This document shows positions 18,870-29,870 of a DNA stretch of 48,892 nucleotides, one piece after another; the first letter of the stretch is position 1, and the number at the start of each line of letters is the position of its first letter. The notes beneath the pieces are model-generated. The model had not been told where the DNA came from. It saw only the letters and a list, made by a program, of their open reading frames with translations, and searched no databases. Made by a program: the position numbers and the translations under genes. The stretch lies in the NCBI GenBank assembly GCA_025454155.1, contig JALOOZ010000001.1, positions 1 to 48,892 on the forward strand, given 5' to 3'. The DNA is from Thermodesulfobacteriota bacterium. Lineage in GTDB: Bacteria > Desulfobacterota > Desulfomonilia > UBA1062.

Positions 18870-19532
18870 ATGGGGCAGATCAGGGACAATGCAGCCAGGC
18901 TCCTCGCAGGGATCCCCCGGGGCATAACGGTGCTGGCCGCGGCCAAGGCGAGGTATGCATCAGAGATCCTGGAGGTCATCGATGCAGGCATCACCGACAT
19001 CGGCGAGAATTATTTCCAGGAATCGCGCGCCATGATCGAGGCCATCGGCGATAAGGCCACCTGGCACTTCATCGGCCATATCCAGAAAAACAAGGTCAAA
19101 CACATCGTGCCGCTCTTCGACATGATCCAGACCGTGGACAGCCTGGAGCTCGCGGCCATGATCGATCAGCATGCGGCAAAGCACGGCAAGGTCATGCCCG
19201 TGCTCGTCGAGGTGAACAGCGGCCGCGAAGAGAACAAGCACGGCGCCATGCCCGGGGCGGTGGCAGAGCTGATCATGCAGATGGCTGTGCTGCCGAACCT
19301 CCGCGTGAAGGGACTCATGACCATGGGGCCTTTCCTGGACGACTTCGAGGGGCTCAGGCCGTTCTTCCGGCAGACCAGGGCTCTGTTCGAGGAGATCGGT
19401 TCACAGGATATCCCGAACGTACGGATGGAGATCCTCTCCATGGGCATGAGCGACTCCTTTCCCATAGCCATCGAGGAAGGGGCCACCATGGTACGCATCG
19501 GTACCATGATCTTCGGTCAACGGCCATACTGA
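18870..19532 (+). CDS. yggS: YggS family pyridoxal phosphate homeostasis protein
   Basis: GITVLAAAKARYASEILEVIDAGITDIGENYFQE...TWHFIGHIQKNKVKHI...LSMGMSDSFPIAIEEGATMVRIGTMIFG. Confidence 0.92.
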   Translation: MGQIRDNAARLLAGIPRGITVLAAAKARYASEILEVIDAGITDIGENYFQESRAMIEAIGDKATWHFIGHIQKNKVKHIVPLFDMIQTVDSLELAAMIDQHAAKHGKVMPVLVEVNSGREENKHGAMPGAVAELIMQMAVLPNLRVKGLMTMGPFLDDFEGLRPFFRQTRALFEEIGSQDIPNVRMEILSMGMSDSFPIAIEEGATMVRIGTMIFGQRPY

Positions 19533-19689
19533 GGATTCAGGGCCTATTCATTCCATCCATGCCCCTAGCACTCTCATATGGATCTGATGCAAGACTCATG
19601 ATATAATTAGGATAATCGGATTGCGCAGCGGTGGTCCCCGCATCAGGAAATCACGGGCGAAGGAGTTCCACCAGAAGGAGGTTTTTCCC

Positions 19690-22164
19690 ATGGCTGGATT
19701 ACCGCGTTTCTCGGCATCCTTGACATCCGCGGCGGTGGCCCCTGTGGAAGGGTTTACCCCCCCGACTCCCCGCATCGCCGCCATCAGGGCGAAGCTGCTG
19801 TCCACGCCGTACTCGATCTGTCTGGAACGGCCGAAGCTCATGGAGGAATTCTGGAGTTCCAGGGAGGGTCGCCGGAGCGCCAAGCTTGAGCATCCCCTGG
19901 TCCATCGAGCCCTGACCCTGCAGTACATATTCTCTCACCGCAAGCCCCGCATTTACGATGATGAGATCATCATCGGCAACATGACCTCCAAGCGCATTGC
20001 AGCCAACTACTACATCGAGGGCGGATCGATCAACATCCTGGAGGATTTCGCCCGGCTGGGGAAACGGACCATTCCCCTGAAACTGACCATCCAGGAAACC
20101 GCTGGAGTCCTTCACCTCGGGCTCAAGAACGCGTTCAAGAGCGTGGGCGCAAAGGCGCTCCTCAAGCCGGGGCGTCTTTCCTATTTTCTGGATTTCTTCA
20201 GGGCCAAACGCCACTTCGTGACGGAGGAGGCGGGCATCGGCCATCAGGTCGGAAACTACTGGATGGTCGTACATGAGGGTTTGCGCGGCCCGTATGGGGA
20301 GGCCAAACAGAGGCTGGAGGAGGGGAGACTTGCAGACGGATCCCGCCTTGATGCCGATCAGAGGGCCTTCTTCAGCTCAGTGCTGATCACCATAGACGGC
20401 ATCAGAAAGATGGCGGAAAACCTTGCCGCCGAGGCCGAACATCTCGCGCAGATGAAGGGGGAGTCTGAACAGCGAAGGGCCGAACTCCTGGCAGCGGCCG
20501 CCGCCTGCCGACGGGTTCCCTTTGAACCCGCCCGGACCTATCTCGAGGGTTTGCAGGCAACCTGGCTCATCCACATGGCCCTGAACCTGGAGGACTTCGA
20601 ACAGGGGCTCTCCTTCGGCCGGATGGACCAGATCCTGCTGCCCCTCTATCGGAGCGATGTTGAACTGGGCCGGCTGAACACCGGGCAGGCCACGGAGATG
20701 ACGGCCTGTTTCTGCCTGAAGACCTGCGAGACCATGCCGCTCTATTCCCAGCGGGTGGATCAGTTCTTCAGCGGCAACGGGGTCGCCCAGGCCTTTACCC
20801 TGGGGGGCACGGACGAAAAGGGGAATGACCTGACCAACGAGCTTTCCGGCCTTATCCTGGACGCCTATGCCCAGGTCCTGACCCGTGAGCCGGCTGTGCA
20901 TGTCCGCATCCATCCCGCCACACCCGAATGGTTTTTCCAGAAAAGCGTGGAGCTTCTCCAGATGGGCACCAGCAGGCCCTCCTTCTTCGGGGACACGGCC
21001 GTAGTCAGAGCCCTCCAGGAAGCTGGCATGACCAGGGAGCACGCCCGGGACTACGCCGTCATCGGCTGCGTGGAGATGGCAAGCCAGGGACGCACGTACA
21101 ACTCTTCGGACGCCGCGCTCTTCAACCTACCTCTCTGCCTGGAGCTGGCACTCAATGAAGGCAGGCGCTTCCACGGAAAGGCCCGGATCGAGGGCCGCCG
21201 CCGCTTCGGCGCCCCCACACCGCCGGTCTCCACGATGAAAACCTTTGACGACGTACTCGATGCTTTCCGGGCCCAGGTCCGCCACGGGGTCGATGACATG
21301 GTGAAGGTGATCGGATGGCTGGAGGAGGTCTACCGGACAATCCGGCCGACACCGGTGAATTCGATCCTCACCGAGGGCTGCCTCGAGACGGGCAAGGATG
21401 TGACCTGGGGGGGCGGCCTTTATGATTACACCTCCATCCAGGCGGCAGGGCTCGCCGATGCGGGCGACTCCCTCTACGCCCTGAAGAGGATCATCTTTGA
21501 TCAGAAGCGTTTCAGCCTGGACGAGTTTGTCGGGATCCTGCAGGACAACTTCCGCGGCAGGGAGGACCTGAGGGTTGAACTGGCCTCGAAGCTGCCACGG
21601 TACGGCAACGGCGATCCGGACGTGGACCATATGACCCAGCTCGCGGCCGACGCCTTTTCCGACGCCCTTTCAGCCCACAAGAACTCGCGCGGAGGGCGGT
21701 ATGTTCCCGGGTTCTACTCCATGACCTGCCACATCGGCTTCGGCCGCGTGACCGGGGCCCTTCCCAACGGGCGGCCGGCCGGCCGGCGGCTCTCCAACGG
21801 TCTTGCCCCGGTGGATGGGTGCGACCGAATGGGTCCCACGGCCGTTCTGCGTTCAGCAGCCTCCCTGGACAGCAGGAAGTGGATGAACTGCCATGCCTTG
21901 AACCTGAAGTTCGACAGGCAGATAGTCCAGGGCAAGACTGGACGGAAGGCCCTGGTGAGCCTCTTGAAGAATTATTTCGCCCTCGGGGGGATGCAGGTTC
22001 AGGTGAACATACTCGATACCGAGACGCTCAAGGCTGCGAAGAGGGACCCCGCATCATACCCCGGTATCGTGGTCCGTGTGGCCGGTTATTGTGCCTATTT
22101 CAATGACCTCCAGCCCGCCGTGCAGGACGAGATCATCGAGAGGACAGCCCATGGTATCACCTGA
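19690..22164 (+). CDS. Glycyl radical enzyme (GRE4)
   Basis: VIGCVEMASQGRTYNSSDAALFNLP; glycyl loop VRVAGYCAYF; start at MAGLPRFS after AGAAGGAGG. Confidence 0.9.
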   Translation: MAGLPRFSASLTSAAVAPVEGFTPPTPRIAAIRAKLLSTPYSICLERPKLMEEFWSSREGRRSAKLEHPLVHRALTLQYIFSHRKPRIYDDEIIIGNMTSKRIAANYYIEGGSINILEDFARLGKRTIPLKLTIQETAGVLHLGLKNAFKSVGAKALLKPGRLSYFLDFFRAKRHFVTEEAGIGHQVGNYWMVVHEGLRGPYGEAKQRLEEGRLADGSRLDADQRAFFSSVLITIDGIRKMAENLAAEAEHLAQMKGESEQRRAELLAAAAACRRVPFEPARTYLEGLQATWLIHMALNLEDFEQGLSFGRMDQILLPLYRSDVELGRLNTGQATEMTACFCLKTCETMPLYSQRVDQFFSGNGVAQAFTLGGTDEKGNDLTNELSGLILDAYAQVLTREPAVHVRIHPATPEWFFQKSVELLQMGTSRPSFFGDTAVVRALQEAGMTREHARDYAVIGCVEMASQGRTYNSSDAALFNLPLCLELALNEGRRFHGKARIEGRRRFGAPTPPVSTMKTFDDVLDAFRAQVRHGVDDMVKVIGWLEEVYRTIRPTPVNSILTEGCLETGKDVTWGGGLYDYTSIQAAGLADAGDSLYALKRIIFDQKRFSLDEFVGILQDNFRGREDLRVELASKLPRYGNGDPDVDHMTQLAADAFSDALSAHKNSRGGRYVPGFYSMTCHIGFGRVTGALPNGRPAGRRLSNGLAPVDGCDRMGPTAVLRSAASLDSRKWMNCHALNLKFDRQIVQGKTGRKALVSLLKNYFALGGMQVQVNILDTETLKAAKRDPASYPGIVVRVAGYCAYFNDLQPAVQDEIIERTAHGIT

Positions 22165-23203
22165 GCCTCTCGTCTTCTCCCTGCAGCATTTCTGCCTTCA
22201 CGACGGCCCCGGGATACGGAGCCTGGTCTTTTTCAAAGGGTGCCCCTTGCGGTGTCCCTGGTGCCAGAACGTCGAATCCTGGAAGGCGGGCTCAGAGATT
22301 GCATTCAAACCCGCGCTCTGCATCAACTGCGGTACGTGTGTAAGGAAATGCCCGGAACACGCCCTGGCCGAAGTCGGTACGAGGGATACAACAAGGTGCA
22401 GGGGGTGTTTCACCTGTATCGACAGCTGCCCATCGGGTGCCATGACTCTCTTCGGCGTCCAACGGTCTCCCGAAGATGTTGTGGAGGAGCTGCGCCCCGA
22501 GTTCTCGCTCTTCACGACCTCCGGAGGCGGGGTTACCTTCACCGGCGGGGAACCAACCCTGTATCCGGACTTTTCCGCCAGGCTGGCAAGGTCTCTGCGC
22601 ACCGAAGGCATTCACATCGCCATGGAGACCTGTGGATTCTTCGACCTCAAGAGGCTGCGTCCTCTCCTCCGGGAGCTTCGTCTCGTACTCTTCGACATCA
22701 AGATCTATGACAGAGAGCAGCACCGGCAGATGTGCGGTGCCGACAACACGGTGATCAAAAAGAACCTGAAGGCCCTTGTCGAGGCCGGAAGCGGGCAGGG
22801 GGCGCCTGCTGTCTGGCCGCGCCTTCCACTGGTGCCGGGTCTGACCGACGGGCAGGATAACATCAAAGGCTGGGCCGGCTTTCTTCGTTCACTGGGGATC
22901 TCCTTCCTGACCATTGTACCCTATCACCCCATGGGAGCCAGCAAGCGCCGGTGGCTGGGGCTCCCGGCCGGCCCTGAACTGCGAGTGCCTACAGATGCCG
23001 AGATTCAGACCGCCGGTGGGTTGTTCTCAGCCGAAGGAATCATGACCTATAAGCCCGGCGAGGAACCTTTTCCGGAGGATTCCATCGGTCCGGCACAGGG
23101 ACTGCCCCGCGATCTTCCCGGGGCCGCACATGACCGGCGGGTCGAACACCGGGGCCTGCCTACCGATGGTCACGGGCCAACAGGGCTGAATACCCCTCGA
23201 TGA
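22151..23203 (+). CDS. Glycyl radical enzyme activating protein (AE4)
   Basis: HDGPGIRSLVFFKGCPLRCPWCQNVES, two ferredoxin-like Cys clusters, SGGGVTFTGGEPT; overlaps the GRE4 stop by 14 nt. Confidence 0.9.
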   Translation: MVSPEPLVFSLQHFCLHDGPGIRSLVFFKGCPLRCPWCQNVESWKAGSEIAFKPALCINCGTCVRKCPEHALAEVGTRDTTRCRGCFTCIDSCPSGAMTLFGVQRSPEDVVEELRPEFSLFTTSGGGVTFTGGEPTLYPDFSARLARSLRTEGIHIAMETCGFFDLKRLRPLLRELRLVLFDIKIYDREQHRQMCGADNTVIKKNLKALVEAGSGQGAPAVWPRLPLVPGLTDGQDNIKGWAGFLRSLGISFLTIVPYHPMGASKRRWLGLPAGPELRVPTDAEIQTAGGLFSAEGIMTYKPGEEPFPEDSIGPAQGLPRDLPGAAHDRRVEHRGLPTDGHGPTGLNTPR

Positions 23204-23316
23204 TATCGCCGCTGTTTGTACGCAGGACCCCCACCTGAAGACGGATTCCGTCAAGCGCCGTTTCAGGAGACAGGACCGGCAGCCACAGTCAATACAGCCT
23301 TGCGGTCAGGCCATGC

Positions 23317-24084
23317 ATGCTCTATAAGGGTGCGATGAAGATCACCGAGCAGGCCTGCTTCTACCCGGACGGCTACGTGTACTTCGATCCCGCCACCAGA
23401 GGCTTCCAGAGGGAGGACCTCTGGCTGGACGGCCGCATCCACTGCTGGTACATCCACCCCAAGCCGGACAATGCCCGGCCTCAGCTCATCGTGCACCTCC
23501 ACGGCAATGCCGAGAACATGACGTCTCACGTCACAGGGGTCATGTTCCTGCTGGAGGCGGGTTTTCCCATCCTGGCCTTTGACTACGGCGGGTACGGCCA
23601 GTCCAAGGGCACGCCCACCCTGAAGGGGATCCAGGACGATGCCAGGCTGGTGTTCAGCCACATCCTCGGGAATCCCGGGACCTTCGGAGGCTCGGTCTTC
23701 GGCTTCGGCCAGTCCATGGGGGCTTACACCCTGGCCAGGATACTGCCTGATTTCCCGGGCCTGTCGGGTGCCATCCTGGAGGCCGGCCTGTACTCGTTTC
23801 ATGCCCTGTTCTGCGAGGCCTATCCGGCCATGGAGTGCACCGTGCCCGCCGAGGGTTACTCGGCCCTGGATACGCTGCCTTCCAGCCTGGTGCCCAAGCT
23901 CTTCATCCACGGCACCATCGACGGTGTAGTCCCCTTCTCCCACTCCATCCGGATGCACGAGGTGGCTGCAGGGCCCAAAGACCTCCTCATCCTCGACGGC
24001 GTGGGGCACATCGATGCATTCATATCGCGGCAGTCCTTCGTCTACCGGGAGAAGATCATGGAGTTCATCCGGCAGTACGGCTGA
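23317..24084 (+). CDS. Alpha/beta hydrolase family protein
   Basis: QLIVHLHGNAENM...ILAFDYGGYGQSKG...GFGQSMGAYTLARIL...LFIHGTIDGVVPFSHS...GVGHIDAF. Confidence 0.85.
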   Translation: MLYKGAMKITEQACFYPDGYVYFDPATRGFQREDLWLDGRIHCWYIHPKPDNARPQLIVHLHGNAENMTSHVTGVMFLLEAGFPILAFDYGGYGQSKGTPTLKGIQDDARLVFSHILGNPGTFGGSVFGFGQSMGAYTLARILPDFPGLSGAILEAGLYSFHALFCEAYPAMECTVPAEGYSALDTLPSSLVPKLFIHGTIDGVVPFSHSIRMHEVAAGPKDLLILDGVGHIDAFISRQSFVYREKIMEFIRQYG

Positions 24085-24117
24085 CGTCATCCCTGAGGCC
24101 TCACCGAAAGAAGTCCC

Positions 24118-26757
<2,640 letters not shown>

Positions 26758-26824
26758 TTCTTCCTGCTCCTCCGTTCCCGTATGAATCGCCGGGGCTCTA
26801 TAATGCTCACCCCGACCTTTTTCC

Positions 26825-26854
26825 TTTGTAGGTCTGAAGGGCTTATATTTCAAG
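26825..26854 (-). promoter_or_regulatory. Candidate sigma32-like promoter for clpB
   Basis: Minus strand CTTGAAA-N15-CCTACAAA; exact heat-shock -35 heptamer, weak -10. Confidence 0.4.
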
Positions 26855-27019
26855 ATCTTTCCCGACACATTATGCCATGGAAACGGGTCCCAGGGATGGC
26901 ACGGTCCCCTGGTGATGTGCAATGCAAGGAGGCCGTTACGGAATCAATTGACAGTGGCTTGGAAATCGGTGACATCATCTTTTCAGGAATGCACGGCGCA
27001 AAGGTCGGGAAATGGTGTC

Positions 27020-28090
27020 ATGACCACGAGGAGATCCGACAAGGGTACTGAGGAAGACAGGAAGACCACCCTGCCCCTGTACCCGATTTCCACAGGCGCC
27101 ACCGGCAGGTCCACGAACCTGGGGCGGCGGCTCATGCAAGGCACCCTGATTCTCTGCGGGATCATCTGGGTCTCGGACATCGCCTACAGAATCGTCAACG
27201 ACGTCTCCTATGTGAACCGCCAGCAGTGCGTCCTGTACAAGATCCTTCCGAAGACCGGCTTTGTTGTGTTCGAATATTTCTTTGAGACCCTCGTCGTCGT
27301 CTGTATCGGGATCTTCATCGCGGTGCTCCTGGGCCGCTGGTTTCTGCGGTTGCAGAAATTCTTCCCCAGCAATCCCGTCACCGCATTCCTCTATGCCTCC
27401 GTTCTCCCGGTTTGCTCCTGCGCGGTGATCCCCCTAATCTCCTCCCTGAAAGGGCGGGCAAGGTTCATGACCACCATGTCGTTCGTCCTTGCAGCCCCCC
27501 TTCTCAGCCCGTACATCCTGGTGCTGTCCTTTTCAGTGCTGGGGTTCACCTATGGCATGCTCAGGATAGCCTCCTCCTTTCTTGTCGTGATGGCCACCAT
27601 AGGCATACTCGGATTGGTTCAGAGAAACGCCACGGGCCTGGAATTCCTGACAGCAGGGACTGGTTGCCAGGAGCCCTGCAGGGGGAAGGAAGACGACATC
27701 TACCTTGAGACCTACGGAATTCTCAAGGGCATGCTTCCGCTCATACTCCTCGGGGCCGCCCTGGGCGTAGGGCTCGAGCTGCTTGGACCGAGGTCCTATC
27801 TGCTGAACAGCCTGGCGGGAAAGGGGGCCTTCGGGGTGCTCGCCTGGATCACGATAGGGGTTCCCCTCTATTTCTGCAATGGTGCAGAGGTCCTCTTTCT
27901 CCGGCCCCTGGTCAGCCACGGATTCCCGCTGGGCACGGCCATCGGGTTCTCGCTGACGTCCACCACGGTCTGCACCACGTCCATCGCCATGCTCATCAAG
28001 ACCATCGGGGCACGGCTTTCCGTGGTGCTGGTCGTATGCGTGTTCACCTTTTCGTGCCTGCTGGCGTTTCTCATAAATGCGCTGTTCTAG
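27020..28090 (+). CDS. Permease (DUF318/YraQ-ArsP-like)
   Basis: Multiple TM segments, ASVLPVCSCAVIPLISSLKGRARFMTTMSFVLAAPLLSPY motif; start uncertain (ORF extends to 26912). Confidence 0.75.
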   Translation: MTTRRSDKGTEEDRKTTLPLYPISTGATGRSTNLGRRLMQGTLILCGIIWVSDIAYRIVNDVSYVNRQQCVLYKILPKTGFVVFEYFFETLVVVCIGIFIAVLLGRWFLRLQKFFPSNPVTAFLYASVLPVCSCAVIPLISSLKGRARFMTTMSFVLAAPLLSPYILVLSFSVLGFTYGMLRIASSFLVVMATIGILGLVQRNATGLEFLTAGTGCQEPCRGKEDDIYLETYGILKGMLPLILLGAALGVGLELLGPRSYLLNSLAGKGAFGVLAWITIGVPLYFCNGAEVLFLRPLVSHGFPLGTAIGFSLTSTTVCTTSIAMLIKTIGARLSVVLVVCVFTFSCLLAFLINALF

Positions 28091-28104
28091 CCTCCCCTGC
28101 AGCT

Positions 28105-28965
28105 TCAGAAGGTGTATACAACCGTAAGGGTCGGGCCGGTGGTCCTGTCCCGGGACTCGGTCTTCTCCCACGTCCGCGGGTTCATGGCCTCCAGGTACCA
28201 CTCCTGAAAGCGGTATCCAAGCTGCATGACCAGGTTGTCGATGGGCAGGAGGCTCACGTTCGCCTCACCATTGAAGGAAACTGAGTATTTGGGGTAGATG
28301 TCGAAGGTGACGTCTTCCTGATCCGTCATCTTCAGGTCGATCAGCGCCAGGCCCATACCCCCCTGTATCCCGAAGACCAGCTTCTCGAAAATGGGGTACA
28401 CGACACCGAAGCCGACCGTGGGCATATGCACCCGGGCGTCCAGGGTGTAGTCATAGACCGCCTGTCCCATGTCGGTGTCGTATCTCAAGGTCAGGTCGTA
28501 CTCGACTGTCTGATATTTGTACCCCGCATACACCCTGCAGTATCTGAGGAACGATGCCCTGTCCTGGTACTGGGCCAGCGAGTAGATGGCAGCCAGGTCG
28601 TAATCCATGCGGGTGGTGTCGATGCCGGTTTCGAGCGTCATGGTGTCTGCCTGGCCGTGCCAGTCCTGAGAAAAGTGACTTAAAAACATGGGTGCGAAGC
28701 TGAAGGCCCATGCACCGTCATCCGTCTGGTACCCGAGAACCGGTCCCGCCAGATAACCCGAGCCCTTGTCCACGTCGGATACCAGGGTCACGCCCACCTC
28801 GGCGAACCCCGCACCGATGTCCTTCTCGAACCAGTCGAGGACCGCCGAGTCCCATTGTGCCTGCCAGTATTTGGCCCCGACCAGGAAGGTCCCGGCTCTA
28901 GCTTCCGAAAGAGGTAAACCGAGAATGAATGTCAATGCCACGAGAACCACGCATGTTCGCTTCAT
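28105..28965 (-). CDS. Putative outer membrane beta-barrel protein
   Basis: Signal peptide MKRTCVVLVALTFILGLPLSEARA; alternating beta pattern; C-terminus ...GPTLTVVYTF with terminal aromatic. Confidence 0.6.
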   Translation of the reverse strand: MKRTCVVLVALTFILGLPLSEARAGTFLVGAKYWQAQWDSAVLDWFEKDIGAGFAEVGVTLVSDVDKGSGYLAGPVLGYQTDDGAWAFSFAPMFLSHFSQDWHGQADTMTLETGIDTTRMDYDLAAIYSLAQYQDRASFLRYCRVYAGYKYQTVEYDLTLRYDTDMGQAVYDYTLDARVHMPTVGFGVVYPIFEKLVFGIQGGMGLALIDLKMTDQEDVTFDIYPKYSVSFNGEANVSLLPIDNLVMQLGYRFQEWYLEAMNPRTWEKTESRDRTTGPTLTVVYTF

Positions 28966-29030
28966 ATCAGGACTCCTCCCCTTACCATCATCTGACTCCC
29001 AGGACGTCGTCGTGTTGCAGCACCGGTCTC

Positions 29031-29870
29031 CTACAGCGTGATGGGAATGGCCATGGCCAGCGTTGCCAGGTTCTTCTTCGCCCTGAGGAAATTCGGATCG
29101 TATTCCAGCGCCTCCGAGAACTTTTCCCTCGCCTCATGCAGAAGGATGATCGCATCCTTGTTCTTGCCGATCCTCTTCAGCTCCTCGGCCCGGGCCATCG
29201 CCATCTCTCCGGAATAGTTCCTCAGCGACGCATCCACGGATTTCGTCTCGACGGAATTCACTATCCTCGCCTTATCCTCTTCATCCAGCATGACTTCCAG
29301 GAAGTCGATGACCTTGACGAAGAGTTTTTTCTCAATCATGAAGAACTTGTCCGTCTCGCCGTTCATGGAGGCCGCTCCCAGCTGGATGCCCTCCTCCACG
29401 GAGAATATCTGCACGGCCATCCTGAGCTCTCCGTTCATCTCCGCGAACGAGCCCGTGAGAATATACTTCGCAGCGGTGAGCCTGCCGAGCTTCACCACGG
29501 TTTCCTTGTCCACGAGGTCCGATTTCTGCAGCTCGTATTCACGTACGATGTCCCTCAGCCGCTCCCTCTCGACGATATTGAAGACCCCCAGGGCCTCGAG
29601 GTCCGTGCTGAGCATGGTTGCAATGCCGTATTCCCAGGGCTGGAACTGGGACGCCTGATCCCTGGCCGTGGTGTTCTTGAAGTTCAGGACGGCCAGGCCG
29701 GCCCTGTCCGGCCGGGGTATGCCCGCGGTGTGATGACCCTGCGGAGCGGTACTGCACCCTGCCGAGAGGAGGGAAAGAACCACTGCCAGAACCGGCATGC
29801 ATGTCCTGCGATACCTCCCCGTGCCTGGTCCAGCAGAGAAGCTAGCCATGGTCCCGCTCCATCGGCTCAC
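29031..29870 (-). CDS. CsgG-like lipoprotein
   Basis: Lipobox VLSLLSAGCSTAP; LAVLNFKNTT...YGIATMLSTDLEALGVFNIVERERLRDIVREYELQ...AAKYILTGSFAEMNGELRMAVQIFSVEEG. Confidence 0.75.
   Translation of the reverse strand: MSRWSGTMASFSAGPGTGRYRRTCMPVLAVVLSLLSAGCSTAPQGHHTAGIPRPDRAGLAVLNFKNTTARDQASQFQPWEYGIATMLSTDLEALGVFNIVERERLRDIVREYELQKSDLVDKETVVKLGRLTAAKYILTGSFAEMNGELRMAVQIFSVEEGIQLGAASMNGETDKFFMIEKKLFVKVIDFLEVMLDEEDKARIVNSVETKSVDASLRNYSGEMAMARAEELKRIGKNKDAIILLHEAREKFSEALEYDPNFLRAKKNLATLAMAIPITL

Noticed and set aside
19602-19607. TATAAT upstream of GRE4 as a promoter
   Set aside because: No convincing -35 at proper spacing.
2105-22164. GREs as pyruvate formate-lyases
   Set aside because: All four have a single catalytic Cys in a GC-x-E motif; canonical PFL has an adjacent Cys-Cys pair.
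2105-23203. Choline/propanediol microcompartment locus or benzylsuccinate synthase locus
   Set aside because: No shell-protein genes and no BssB/BssC-like cysteine-rich small subunits were found.
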